From Acinetobacter lwoffii (lineage in GTDB: Bacteria > Pseudomonadota > Gammaproteobacteria > Pseudomonadales > Moraxellaceae): a DNA stretch of 54,590 nucleotides. This document shows, in pieces, positions 46,514 through 54,590 of this stretch. How positions within the stretch are numbered: the stretch's first letter is position 1; each line of letters starts with the position of its first letter. The stretch lies in contig NZ_JAMXXP010000020.1 of NCBI RefSeq assembly GCF_024129355.1, positions 1 to 54,590 of the forward strand. Direction: 5' to 3'. Under the pieces are notes generated by a model that made no database searches, was not told the origin of the DNA, and saw only the letters and a list, made by a program, of their open reading frames with translations. A program made the position numbers and the translations under genes.

Positions 46514-47455
46514 ATGACGCAGCAGCAAAAAACAATGTGGTGGGCCATGCTGCTTCCATTGACTGCGGTACTGATCTGGTCACTGAATATTGTCGTGACC
46601 CGCTATGTGACCGACTTTATCTCGCCGGTGAGCATCAGTTTTTATCGCTGGTTTTTTGCCTTTCTGATTCTAACCCCGTTTATTTTGCCGCGGGTGATTC
46701 GTGAGCGTGCCCTGATTGTGCCGCATCTGAAACAGCTGGCAGTGCTAAGTGCCTTTGGTCTGGTGCTGTATCAGGGACTGGCTTATACCGCTGCACATTA
46801 CACCACCGCCACCAATATGGGCATTATTAATGCCTTTATTCCGATTTTTACCATTTTTGTGTCGATGCTGATTCTGCGCGATATTCCGAATCGCTACGCC
46901 ATTATTGGTAGTCTGTTGTCCTTTGCCGGGCTGATCTATGTGATGGGGCAGGGCAATCCTTGGGGCCTGCTGCATGCCGGCGGCCAATGGGGCGATCTGC
47001 TGATGATTATCGCCGTGTTTTTCTATGCCTTTTATGGGGTTTTTCTGAAAAAATGGCAGCTGCAGATTCCGTTAATGCTGAGCCTGTATGTGCAGATTCT
47101 GTTTGCGCTGCTGTATCACCTGCCGTTTGTGGCCTGGTTGGGTCTTGATGCCATCAATATGACCAATGCCGGCAGCGTTATCTACGCCAGTATTTTCCCT
47201 TCATTAATTGCCCCTTTGGTGTGGATGATGGCGATTCAGCGTCTGGGACCGACCCGCACCAGTATCTTTATGAACCTGATGCCGGTGTTTACCGCTTTAA
47301 TTGCCTTTGTCTGGTTAAAAGAGGCCTGGACCATTTATCACAGTATTGGTGGGGCGATTATTCTGTTCGGAATTGTGCTGGCCCAGAAAAAAAACTGTGG
47401 CGCCAGTGCTCCTGAAAGCCAAATAGTTGCCCAAAAAACGAACAAACAAACTTAA
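46514..47455 (+). CDS. EamA/DMT-family transporter
   Basis: A 313-residue inner-membrane protein with ten predicted helices in two EamA repeats (first about 12-140, second about 160-295). The first repeat begins LTAVLIWSLNIVVTRYV and the second includes FYAFYGVFLKKW and PTRTSIFMNLMPVFTALIAFVWLKE. Members export small metabolites or amino acids; the substrate is unknown. The open frame extends up to 46346, but the first 56 residues are not family-like, and ATG 46514 with AGGG ten bases before gives the normal length. GC content is higher than its surroundings. Confidence 0.87.
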   Translation: MTQQQKTMWWAMLLPLTAVLIWSLNIVVTRYVTDFISPVSISFYRWFFAFLILTPFILPRVIRERALIVPHLKQLAVLSAFGLVLYQGLAYTAAHYTTATNMGIINAFIPIFTIFVSMLILRDIPNRYAIIGSLLSFAGLIYVMGQGNPWGLLHAGGQWGDLLMIIAVFFYAFYGVFLKKWQLQIPLMLSLYVQILFALLYHLPFVAWLGLDAINMTNAGSVIYASIFPSLIAPLVWMMAIQRLGPTRTSIFMNLMPVFTALIAFVWLKEAWTIYHSIGGAIILFGIVLAQKKNCGASAPESQIVAQKTNKQT

Positions 47456-47624
47456 TTCTTTGCTTGAATGATCTCGTGAATAAAGGCAAATAGACTTTAG
47501 TCGAGAAGAGTAGCTTTTAGCTTCTTTAAAAAGCACTTTAAAAAGAGCAAGATAATTTGAATTTTTCTCAAATAATGATTGATTAATCATAGGTTTAAGC
47601 TGTTTTTTAAGAGCTAAAATATAT
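47456..47624. other. AT-rich intergenic stretch after the EamA gene
   Basis: No gene supported. Together with 47625-47821 it makes a 366-base gap. A 115-codon reverse frame (47315-47662) overlaps the EamA gene and has no domain. The right part contains a promoter, an sRNA-like unit and two terminators. Confidence 0.5.
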
Positions 47625-47653
47625 TTGTTTTTTTTAAACTGTTCGCCCATAAT
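47625..47653 (+). promoter_or_regulatory. Promoter of the candidate small RNA
   Basis: TTGTTT (47625-47630) and CATAAT (47648-47653) with exactly 17 bases between, in a T-rich, UP-like setting. Transcription would begin near 47660. No open reading frame follows. Confidence 0.6.
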
Positions 47654-47659
47654 ACGCTC

Positions 47660-47737
47660 CATCGCAGATCAGCGACTGTTGCTGAAATGCCCAGAGATTT
47701 CGATACCCTCTGGATGTGATAATACACATCCTTTTTT
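47660..47737 (+). ncRNA. Candidate small RNA, about 78 nt, three hairpins
   Basis: Between the promoter and a terminator lie three hairpins in series: TCAGC/GCTGA (about 47669-47685), CCAGAG/CTCTGG (47691-47696 with 47708-47713), and GGATGTG/CACATCC (47712-47718 with 47725-47731). The last is followed by six T. The second and third compete for two bases. No ATG with a ribosome-binding site and a usable frame is present. I know no named family that it matches by eye. The 5' end is inferred from the promoter. Confidence 0.55.
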
Positions 47738-47739
47738 AT

Positions 47740-47773
47740 GCTCAACCATCCCTATATGGTTGAGCTTTTTTTT
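47740..47773 (+). terminator. Second, stronger terminator behind the candidate small RNA
   Basis: GCTCAACCAT (47740-47749) and ATGGTTGAGC (47756-47765) form a perfect ten-base stem with eight T after it. It stands three bases after the first T-run (47732-47737), giving tandem terminators on the same strand. Confidence 0.88.
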
Positions 47774-47821
47774 GTCTTAAAACTTTAGTCGGCTTGAAAA
47801 GAAAAATGACTGAGCAAAGGC

Positions 47822-48391
47822 TCAGTCACGAATAATTTCACCTGTTACGGCATCAATAATCCGGCTTGGTTTCTGGCTCAGTCCCAGATCGCCATTCAGA
47901 TAATTCAGATCCTGACCAAAATAACGCATGGCATCTTGCAGGGAACGTGCAGGTTCTAAGCCGGCAGGATTGGCACTGGTTGAAACAATAAAACCGCCAA
48001 AAGCCTGACACAAGGCTACACAAAGAGGATGAGTGGTCACGCGCACTGCCACTTTAGGGTGTTTGCCTTTAATCCAGCCTGGAATATCGTCATTGGCAGG
48101 GAGTAGCCAGGTGGTCGCCCGGTCTGTAGGTCGATCATTACTCCAGGACTCAATTACTTTTTCACGCATTTCTTCACTTAGATCCTGCAGCAGATGTTCT
48201 ACCTGTGAAAGATGAGCTGCCAGCAGAATTACACCTTTTTCAATCGGTCGCTGCTTCAATTCTAAAATCTGATGAAATGCCTGTTCATTATAGGGGTCGC
48301 AACCTAAGCCCCAAACAGCCTCTGTAGGATATGCCAAGACTTGTCCGTCTTTAAGCCATGCTGCTGCTTCGGCAACAGAGGTAGTGATCAT
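47822..48391 (-). CDS. tsaC: Threonylcarbamoyl-AMP synthase (TsaC/YrdC)
   Basis: A 189-residue YrdC-type protein, the short form. LAYPTEAVWGLGCDP, LELKQRPIEKGVIL (nucleotide-binding Lys and Arg) and FIVSTSANPAGLEPA are the family motifs. It makes threonylcarbamoyl-AMP from threonine, bicarbonate and ATP for the t6A37 modification of tRNAs that read ANN codons, in the cytoplasm with TsaBDE. It follows dprA on the same strand, 41 bases away, as in many gammaproteobacteria. Confidence 0.95.
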   Translation of the reverse strand: MITTSVAEAAAWLKDGQVLAYPTEAVWGLGCDPYNEQAFHQILELKQRPIEKGVILLAAHLSQVEHLLQDLSEEMREKVIESWSNDRPTDRATTWLLPANDDIPGWIKGKHPKVAVRVTTHPLCVALCQAFGGFIVSTSANPAGLEPARSLQDAMRYFGQDLNYLNGDLGLSQKPSRIIDAVTGEIIRD

Positions 48392-48432
48392 GTGGATACC
48401 TTATATTAAACAACAAAGCACTATTGTGAACC

Positions 48433-49572
48433 TTATTTCAGAATCCGACAACGTAGATACAGGCCGGCTTGCTGGGTACAAAAACCGAGTAATTCCAGTT
48501 CCATCAGTTGACTGGTCAGTGCAGATACCTCTTGCTGTACCTGCGTTCCCAATTGATCCAGACTCTGTCCCACCCAGTCCAGCTGATTATACAGACTGAG
48601 CAGATGTGGCGGGATCTGTTGTGATTCTGCTGCAGCGACTTCCAGTTTGGGGATATTTTCCAAAGCCTGCCATTGCGTCGCCAGTGCCAGTTCTTCTATT
48701 ACCTGCTGAGGGTGATCAATCAGAATCGCACCTTCACGAATCAATTGATGGCAGCCTTGATGATGCTCACTGTAAATATGTCCCGGAATGGCAAATACGG
48801 TTTTGCCTTGCTCGGCCGCCAGTTTGGCTGTAATCAGAGAACCACTTTTTAATGCGGCTTCTGCCACAATCACGCCTAGACTTAAACCACTGACAATTCG
48901 GTTGCGCCGTGGAAAATGGTGCTGCAGAGGCAGTGTATCTGGCAGAAACTCACTGATGACCGCACCACCATGCTCAATGATTTGCTGCCGTAGTGACTGA
49001 TGTTGTGCTGGATAGGTTTGATCCAGTCCGGTCGCCATCACTGCAATCGTGCCTTGATGTTGTAGGGCAGCCCGATGCGCTGCTTCATCAATACCATGTG
49101 CCAGACCGCTATTGATATAGAAGCCCTGTTCACTCAAATAAAAAGCAAAATCGTAAGCTACTTGCCGGCCATGCGGACTCGGCTTGCGACTACCTACAAT
49201 CGCAATCTGTGCCTGAAGCAGGGTGTCAGACCTGCCTTGACCAAAAATGATCGGTGGTTTATCTGCGTAAGGGTGTAATTGTTGCGGATAATACGGGTCA
49301 CTGTGCAGCAAAATAAAATCGCTATCCTGCTGGATCTGCTGCAGACAACGCTGAAATTTCTGTTGCGCTTCTGGTAGATGGAATTCTTTTAAGCGCTGTA
49401 CATGATTGGCATGAATACCGAGCGCCTGCCAGACAGGGACTTGATCCGGCTGAATGGCATGGGGCAGTTCGGCATAGTGTTGACTGATTTTATAGAAACT
49501 CGAAAGGGAATGCTGAACCAGATACCATAACGTAATTGTTTCCAGTTGCGCGCGTGATAACGGGTTCAGCAT
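48433..49572 (-). CDS. dprA: DNA processing protein DprA (natural transformation)
   Basis: A 379-residue protein. The Rossmann-like core (about 118-305) shows IVGSRKPSPHGR, NSGLAHGIDEAAHRAAL, ISEFLPDTLPLQHHFPRRNRIVSGLS and SGSLITAKLA. The C-terminal winged-helix domain (about 320-375) is present, as is an N-terminal helical domain. DprA loads RecA on incoming single-stranded DNA during natural transformation, a trait common in Acinetobacter. The gene lies between the LysM gene and tsaC, probably in one transcript. Confidence 0.95.
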   Translation of the reverse strand: MLNPLSRAQLETITLWYLVQHSLSSFYKISQHYAELPHAIQPDQVPVWQALGIHANHVQRLKEFHLPEAQQKFQRCLQQIQQDSDFILLHSDPYYPQQLHPYADKPPIIFGQGRSDTLLQAQIAIVGSRKPSPHGRQVAYDFAFYLSEQGFYINSGLAHGIDEAAHRAALQHQGTIAVMATGLDQTYPAQHQSLRQQIIEHGGAVISEFLPDTLPLQHHFPRRNRIVSGLSLGVIVAEAALKSGSLITAKLAAEQGKTVFAIPGHIYSEHHQGCHQLIREGAILIDHPQQVIEELALATQWQALENIPKLEVAAAESQQIPPHLLSLYNQLDWVGQSLDQLGTQVQQEVSALTSQLMELELLGFCTQQAGLYLRCRILK

Positions 49573-49628
49573 ATTGAGACCTATAGGGTTGTCTTCTTAT
49601 TATTAAGTTTTTTTATTTAGACAAATAT

Positions 49629-50789
49629 TTATTCATCTAAAAGAGGTGCTTGAATTCCTGCACCAACCTTGATTGGTAATTCGCTCTCCAGCACATAAGC
49701 ATAGCTTAATTGATCGAAGGTTTTGAATACCATGATCTGGCCAATACGCTCACCTGGCAATTGCACACGTTCTTTAGTTTTCGGATCAGTCACGACTTCA
49801 CCTTTTTGATTCACGCTAAAGACATGACCCGTCTGAACCCCATGTGCCGTACCACGGTCAATGGTGACGACACTATGACGCGCTGCTGTGCCAATCGACC
49901 CCAGTACACGCACAATCTGACCACCGGCAGCAATATTTTCTGCATTGGTCGGATAGAACAGAGTCGGTAACATTGGGTCGTATTCAGGTAAGACGCGATC
50001 ACCACGACGGACTTCAGCATTGTAACTATCTGTCAGTTCAAGTGTGGTCACATCACCTTCGCCACGTACCGCAATACCAGATGCCACCTGTTGCAGCTCG
50101 AGTGCAGCCGTATATTTCTTGCCGTTTGCATCCGTAAATACATACGGTTCAGCTTCACGATACACCGCATAGCGCTGACCCACTACCAGGCCGTGACCAC
50201 GTGCATAGACTTTCTGACCTTTGCCAGCCAGTACGCGCTGATCGGCAGTGCCAAGAATATATGGCGTACCTTGAACTGAGTCAGGTGCCATCAGGGTATA
50301 GCGTTCCAGCCACTGCTTGATATGTTCTAGTGGAATTACTGGAATGGTATTGTTTAACGATTCAACCCGAATCTGAGGTTGCAAGGAGGTACTACCCAGA
50401 TAGCGGCTGATAATGCCTTCACAACCATCACCTTCATCTTTACCAATAATCGGACGGCCTTGGTAATCACACATCAGCAGGCGGTCACCCGGGAAAATCC
50501 AATGTGGATTTTTCACGTGCTTATTACTGGCCCAGATTTCCGGCCAACGGACCGGATTTTTCAGGAAGCGTTTCGAGATATCCCAAAGCGTATCGCCTTT
50601 TTTCACCACATAAACGTTCGGTGCATTAGCTTTTAATGCCGGTGGATTGACGTTGCGTGCAGGTGCTGCCTCGGCAGAATGAATGGTCCCCATACTGACG
50701 CCTACACAAACTGCAAGTGCCAGCATCTGATTTTTAAACCCCAAGGCACTAAAAAATGGCATGCCCTTCAAAACCTTTTTCATTATCAT
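49629..50789 (-). CDS. LysM-domain periplasmic protein
   Basis: A 386-residue protein. A signal peptide of about 41 residues, with a hydrophobic stretch and SAEAAPA cleavage region, is followed by a LysM domain at about 58-105 (YVVKKGDTLWDISKRFLKNPVRWPEIW), which binds peptidoglycan. The rest is beta-rich, with TPYILGTADQRVLAGKGQKVYARG and GTAHGVQTGHVFSVNQKGE. This architecture is the LysM protein typically found beside dprA and def in gammaproteobacteria; its precise role is unclear. The first ATG at 50789 has AGGAATT in front; a second Met lies two codons on. It is divergent from def. Confidence 0.9.
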   Translation of the reverse strand: MIMKKVLKGMPFFSALGFKNQMLALAVCVGVSMGTIHSAEAAPARNVNPPALKANAPNVYVVKKGDTLWDISKRFLKNPVRWPEIWASNKHVKNPHWIFPGDRLLMCDYQGRPIIGKDEGDGCEGIISRYLGSTSLQPQIRVESLNNTIPVIPLEHIKQWLERYTLMAPDSVQGTPYILGTADQRVLAGKGQKVYARGHGLVVGQRYAVYREAEPYVFTDANGKKYTAALELQQVASGIAVRGEGDVTTLELTDSYNAEVRRGDRVLPEYDPMLPTLFYPTNAENIAAGGQIVRVLGSIGTAARHSVVTIDRGTAHGVQTGHVFSVNQKGEVVTDPKTKERVQLPGERIGQIMVFKTFDQLSYAYVLESELPIKVGAGIQAPLLDE

Positions 50790-50903
50790 AATTCCTAAAA
50801 TTATGTGCGTAGTTGCGTTATAATAACGATCTTACACACATTTTTTTGATGAAGCATTCCCTTCATTTGGTTTTTTGATCAATGGCATAATTGAGGACGC
50901 AGT

Positions 50904-51434
50904 ATGGCCTTATTACCTATTTTAAGTTTCCCGGATCCCCGTCTTCGTACCATTGCACAACCTGTCGAAGAAGTGACTGATGAAATTCGTCAGCTCGCTG
51001 CGGATATGTTTGAAACCATGTATGAAGCACCAGGTATCGGACTTGCCGCGACTCAGGTGGATCGTCATATTCAGCTGATTGTTATGGATCTGTCTGAAAA
51101 TAAAGATCAACCGATGGTGTTTATTAACCCCAAAATCACACCATTGACTGAAGAAACGCAGCCCTACGAAGAAGGCTGTCTATCAGTTCCTCAAATATAC
51201 GATAAAGTTGATCGTCCGTCACGCGTAAAAATTGAGGCAATTAATCTGGAAGGTCAAGCATTTGAGCTCGATGCTGACGGACTTCTCGCTGTGTGTATCC
51301 AACATGAAATGGATCACTTAAATGGCAAATTGTTTGTCGATTATTTATCGCCATTAAAACGTCAACGTGCACGTGAAAAAGTGGAAAAACTGGTTCGCCA
51401 GCGCAATAAAGACAAGGTAGCAGTGAAACGCTAG
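50904..51434 (+). CDS. def: Peptide deformylase
   Basis: A 176-residue metalloenzyme that removes the formyl group from nascent proteins at the ribosome. All three motifs are present: GIGLAATQV (motif 1), EEGCLSVP with the metal-binding Cys (motif 2), and QHEMDHLNG with the two His ligands and catalytic Glu (motif 3). Standard length for type 1B. It is divergent from the LysM gene. No fmt follows here; the next gene downstream is a copper-related gene. Confidence 0.97.
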   Translation: MALLPILSFPDPRLRTIAQPVEEVTDEIRQLAADMFETMYEAPGIGLAATQVDRHIQLIVMDLSENKDQPMVFINPKITPLTEETQPYEEGCLSVPQIYDKVDRPSRVKIEAINLEGQAFELDADGLLAVCIQHEMDHLNGKLFVDYLSPLKRQRAREKVEKLVRQRNKDKVAVKR

Positions 51435-51463
51435 GATCATTTTAAAGTTTATTTAAATGGTCT

Positions 51464-51498
51464 AGCAAAGCCCAATTCTGATTGGGCTTTGCTATAAT
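51464..51498. promoter_or_regulatory. Thirteen-base perfect inverted repeat abutting a TATAAT box
   Basis: AGCAAAGCCCAAT (51464-51476) and its complement (51481-51493) enclose TCTG. Its last T is also the first base of TATAAT (51493-51498), a likely -10 for the DUF2946/oprC genes. No -35 fits. The repeat may be the def terminator without a T-run, or an operator in the -35 position, or both. Confidence 0.6.
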
Positions 51499-51526
51499 CG
51501 ACATAAGCATGTTTTAGGAATAGCCT

Positions 51527-51937
51527 GTGTTTTTACGCGCGGGGCTGCTATTTGCATTTGCAGCTGTGTTTCTACAGATTGCTGTATTTTTACAGCCTTT
51601 GTTACCGAAGCAATATCAGGTTGCTCCGGTCTGTGAAACCATCACGCGTGCGCTTTTTATCGCGACAGATGCTCATGCGCAGCATAGCGCTGGCGAGCAT
51701 AGTCACCTTATCCAATCTGATCATCTTCAACATGATCATCATGATGCCAATCATCAGTGTCAGTACTGTAAGGTTCATGCCAATTTAGTCTTACCGCCTG
51801 ATCTGGACATCAAACAGGTTCTTGACCGGATTCATGTCCGTTTAATTGCCTATCAAAAAACTTTTAAGCATGTCTGGTTTGTCCTTCAGCAACTCTTCTT
51901 AATTCCTCAGGGGCGAGCGCCACCACTGCCTGCATAA
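51527..51937 (+). CDS. DUF2946-family His-rich protein
   Basis: A 136-residue protein starting at GTG 51527, with AGGA seven bases upstream. An N-terminal hydrophobic helix (about 4-27) anchors or exports it. The middle has many His residues (HAQHSAGEHSHLIQSDHLQ, then HDHHDANHQ) and the pair CQYC at Cys78/Cys81, features of DUF2946 proteins, whose genes are often found next to copper receptor genes. It probably binds copper in the periplasm or at the membrane; this is inferred. The gene precedes the oprC-like receptor by 72 bases and is likely co-transcribed. Confidence 0.83.
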   Translation: MFLRAGLLFAFAAVFLQIAVFLQPLLPKQYQVAPVCETITRALFIATDAHAQHSAGEHSHLIQSDHLQHDHHDANHQCQYCKVHANLVLPPDLDIKQVLDRIHVRLIAYQKTFKHVWFVLQQLFLIPQGRAPPLPA

Positions 51938-52009
51938 ATCTGCATTTTTCAGCTTGGGTTGGTATTGACTCAAGCCGTGCCTAATTTATGTATTTAGTGA
52001 GATAGAGAA

Positions 52010-54097
52010 ATGGCTCAGCCTAAATTTTCTTTACAGCCACTTGCGGCTGCGATTTGTGTTGCTTGTTATTCTTCGGTGGTGATGGCCAATGATGCCATGC
52101 CGGTTCAGACTTTGGCCCCGATTGTGGTGACATCGGCAGCAGGTAATGATGCCAATGGGCTGATTGTCCGCGCTGATCCAAAACAGCCGATTCAACCGAT
52201 TCCTGCCAGTGATGGTGCGGATTATTTGCAAAGTATTGTTGGCTTTAGTTCGGTCAATAGCGGTGCCGGCACCAATGGTGATGTGACGTTCCGTGGCATG
52301 TTTGGTTCACGAATTAAGATCCTAACCGATGGCACCGAAAACCTGGGCGCCTGTCCAAGTCGTATGGATTCGCCAACCTCTTATATTTCTCCGGAAAGCT
52401 ATGACCGTATTTCGGTGATTAAAGGACCGCAAACGGTTCAGTATGCCAATACTGGCTCTGCGGCCACAGTGATTTTCGAACGTACACCGGAGCAGTTTGA
52501 TCAAGATCAAAACTATCGCGGTCAGGCCAGTGTCTTGATGGGATCTTTCGGACGTCTTGATCATAATGTGGAAGTCGCAGCAGGCGATGAACAGAAATAT
52601 ATCCGACTCAATACCAATCGTTCGGTATCGAGTAGTTATCAAGATGGTGATGGAACTACTGTGCCTTCAGACTGGGAGCGCTGGAATGCGGATCTGGCAT
52701 TGGGCTGGACTCCAGATACAGATACCTGGGTAGAGCTGACGGGTGGTAAGGCGGATGGTGAAGCAGTTTATGCCGGTCGTGATATGGATGGATCACAGTT
52801 TGCCCGTGAAAGTCTGGGTTTACGTGTTGAAAAGAAAAACCTGACTGATGTAATTCAGAAAGTTGAGGCACAGATCAACTATAACTATAACGACCACATC
52901 ATGGATAATTTTAGCCTGCGTCCAGTGCCGATGAAGCATGATGAGCATACTCATAACATGCAGCCAGCACCCTCTGAAATGCAGGTTACACGCCGTACTT
53001 TAAATACCCGTATGGCGATAACGAGTGAATGGGATCAAAACCAATTGATTGCCGGGATGGATTCTCAGCGCAATACGCATGCTGGAGGAATGACATCCAC
53101 AAGCATGAATATGCCGCTCACTCCAGATATGAAATTCCAGTCATATGGAGCTTTTGCTGAGCTAAGTCATGAACTAAGTGATAACAACAAATTGGTTACT
53201 GGTGTGCGGGTCGATCAAGTGGAGATTGATGCCTTAAAAACTGGACAAACCCGTCAGGAAACCTTGCCAAGCGGCTTCATTCGTTTTGAAAATACCCATC
53301 CAGAACATGATGATGGTAAAACCTATATCGGACTGGGGTATGTGGAGCGTGTGCCTGATTATTGGGAATTATTTAAGACCGATTATCATGGAATAACTGC
53401 AAATACATTTAAGCAACTGAAAACAGAAAAGACCTTACAACTCGATCTGGGTTATCAACATCATCATGGCGCGTTTAATTCTTGGGTATCAACTTATGCC
53501 GGTGTGATTCAGGATTTTATTCTGATGACTTATCCTAAGTCTGCAAACTCTGGGCATGGTCATCCTATGGGTAATGATATGGGAGAAATGCAGCCAGCAA
53601 AAATGAATAGTGCGGATTCAAGAAATATCGATGCAACCATTGCAGGCGCAGAAGCTGGAATTGGTTATCAGTTTACTGACCGCCTGCAGGCCGATATCAG
53701 CGCCATGTATGCTTGGGGTGAAAACACCACAGATAATACGCCTTTGCCACAAATCTCTCCTTTAGAAGCCCGTGTTAACTTGCGCTATGTTCAAGACAAA
53801 TATAATTTTGGATTGCTATGGCGTGTAGTGGGTGGTCAAAACCGGATCAGTCTTAACGAAGGTAATATTGTGGGTTATGACAACAAGCAGAGCGCAGGCT
53901 TTGGCACTTTGTCTTTAAACGGTAGCTATCATATTATGGATAGCGTGGATGTATCAGTCGGAGTCGATAATGTCCTAGACCGGACTTATACCGAGCACTT
54001 AAATAAAATGGGGGCTTTCGGGACAGGTTTACCAACAACCGAGCAGTTTAATAATATGGGACGTAATTACTGGGCACGTGTCAGTATGAAATTCTAA
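52010..54097 (+). CDS. TonB-dependent copper receptor (OprC/NosA-like)
   Basis: A 695-residue outer-membrane receptor with a signal peptide (cleavage after MAN, about residue 27), a TonB box region (APIVVTS, 37-43), a plug domain to about 165, and a C-terminal 22-strand barrel ending in Phe (RVSMKF). GACPSRMD carries the Cys115-xxx-Met119 pair that corresponds to the CxxxM copper site known from Pseudomonas OprC. Met/His-rich loops (KHDEHTHNMQ; GHGHPMGNDMGEM) fit copper capture. It imports copper with TonB energy. The upstream DUF2946 gene supports the assignment. Confidence 0.93.
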   Translation: MAQPKFSLQPLAAAICVACYSSVVMANDAMPVQTLAPIVVTSAAGNDANGLIVRADPKQPIQPIPASDGADYLQSIVGFSSVNSGAGTNGDVTFRGMFGSRIKILTDGTENLGACPSRMDSPTSYISPESYDRISVIKGPQTVQYANTGSAATVIFERTPEQFDQDQNYRGQASVLMGSFGRLDHNVEVAAGDEQKYIRLNTNRSVSSSYQDGDGTTVPSDWERWNADLALGWTPDTDTWVELTGGKADGEAVYAGRDMDGSQFARESLGLRVEKKNLTDVIQKVEAQINYNYNDHIMDNFSLRPVPMKHDEHTHNMQPAPSEMQVTRRTLNTRMAITSEWDQNQLIAGMDSQRNTHAGGMTSTSMNMPLTPDMKFQSYGAFAELSHELSDNNKLVTGVRVDQVEIDALKTGQTRQETLPSGFIRFENTHPEHDDGKTYIGLGYVERVPDYWELFKTDYHGITANTFKQLKTEKTLQLDLGYQHHHGAFNSWVSTYAGVIQDFILMTYPKSANSGHGHPMGNDMGEMQPAKMNSADSRNIDATIAGAEAGIGYQFTDRLQADISAMYAWGENTTDNTPLPQISPLEARVNLRYVQDKYNFGLLWRVVGGQNRISLNEGNIVGYDNKQSAGFGTLSLNGSYHIMDSVDVSVGVDNVLDRTYTEHLNKMGAFGTGLPTTEQFNNMGRNYWARVSMKF

Positions 54098-54114
54098 TTG
54101 TTACTCAGTACTCC

Positions 54115-54145
54115 AAAAGCCATTGCTCAATAGCGATGGCTTTTT
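54115..54145 (+). terminator. Intrinsic terminator of the copper receptor gene
   Basis: AAAAGCCAT (54115-54123) pairs with ATGGCTTTT (54136-54144), and the inner GCT/AGC extends the stem, followed by T. Confidence 0.88.
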
Positions 54146-54480
54146 AATTTTTAGCGTTGCAATCAATTTTTCCATATTTAAATAGGGCCTATGTATCTTG
54201 GAAGAAGACCGGATAAAACAAGTTTTGTGTATATAAACGCCAGGTTGATGAAAAATCAAACAAGAATAGAATGTGAATTGAACGATATAAGTCATGTGAT
54301 AAAGATTATTATAATTTAAATTCAAATAAAACAATATCTTATGTTATTTGCAGGTTGGTTTCGTTGGATGTGCTCAATAAAATTTAAAAATAATGAAATA
54401 AATTAACTATATATAACAGTGTCTTATGTTTTCATTGGTTTGAAAAATAAACACACGATAAAAAATCTTTGCAAGAAGTG
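54146..54480. other. AT-rich region without a gene, upstream of an rrn-like promoter
   Basis: No coding region supported. The right half becomes very AT-rich (for example 54420-54478), which would suit UP-element or FIS-type activation of the promoter that follows. Confidence 0.5.
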
Positions 54481-54508
54481 TTGCAAGGGCTCTGAAATGC
54501 TGTAGAAT
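54481..54508 (+). promoter_or_regulatory. Strong promoter, probably rRNA operon P1
   Basis: TTGCAA (54481-54486) and TAGAAT (54503-54508) with a 16-base spacer, behind an AT-rich upstream region and followed by a short leader (GCACATCCATCGGCGG). This arrangement resembles an rrn promoter, and no reading frame starts in the remaining 82 bases. A 16S gene beyond the window is inferred, not seen. Confidence 0.55.
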
Positions 54509-54590
54509 GCACATCCATCGGCGGTGATGAAGATTAAAACTTCTGATAAAACAGTGACTTAGTTAAGTTTGATTGAGTTGGGTTTTAGAA

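Noticed and set aside
47315..47662. 115-codon reverse frame overlapping the end of the EamA gene
   Set aside because: About 140 bases lie antisense to a well supported gene; no family features and no ribosome-binding site.
51368..51383. CACGTGAAA in def as another parS
   Set aside because: Only one half resembles parS; the palindrome is lost and it lies within a coding region.

Overview
The window looks like a stretch of an Acinetobacter chromosome (Gammaproteobacteria, Moraxellaceae). No single sequence proves the genus. It is inferred from the gene content and order (zur-znuCB/znuA, then atpIBEFHAGDC, then def/lysM/dprA/tsaC, then an OprC-type copper receptor), from moderate GC, and from the style of the proteins. 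A near-perfect parS site (13878-13893), the atp operon and a probable rrn promoter at the right edge suggest an origin-proximal position. The species cannot be told.

Layout. 1-7.9 kb: the start of an aldehyde dehydrogenase, an alpha/beta hydrolase, NAD malic enzyme, two tandem identical tRNA-Gly(GCC) genes, BolA, a SirB2-like membrane protein, an orphan ParA-type ATPase with a lipoprotein, a LysE exporter and DedA. 8.3-15.9 kb: guaA, followed directly by an Mrr-type restriction endonuclease at a known island hotspot, two paralogous membrane diguanylate cyclases, parS, a pirin and a GST. 16-22.9 kb: phoBR, a divergent TetR/SDR pair with a clear operator-promoter, a MATE pump and a methionine aminotransferase.

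23.1-29.0 kb is the most notable accessory region. It is a stand-alone type VI secretion cassette: vgrG, a 728-residue effector that combines LysM, M15-like peptidase and lysozyme-like domains, and a lipoprotein that is a good immunity candidate. Composition drops sharply to AT-rich near the 3' end of vgrG and stays low to the shared terminator at 29.0 kb. No T6SS core genes or PAAR gene are in the window.

29-41.3 kb is housekeeping and metal homeostasis: Dyp peroxidase, LysE family, the zinc uptake locus with a single palindromic Zur box, and the full nine-gene ATP synthase operon with a strong promoter and terminator. An AT-rich zinc-ribbon/DUF4145 gene sits directly behind the atp terminator, as mrr sits behind the guaA terminator. 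42-54.6 kb: a succinate-semialdehyde-type dehydrogenase, a second pirin, a lipoprotein, glutathione peroxidase, an EamA exporter, a candidate small RNA with its own promoter and terminators (about 47660-47737), tsaC, dprA, a LysM protein, def, a DUF2946/OprC copper pair, and finally an rrn-like promoter.

Several starts were moved downstream of the longest open frame (guaA, atpA, ybdL-like, EamA, DUF4145, SSADH, RhtB-like), using ribosome-binding sites, family length and upstream terminators.
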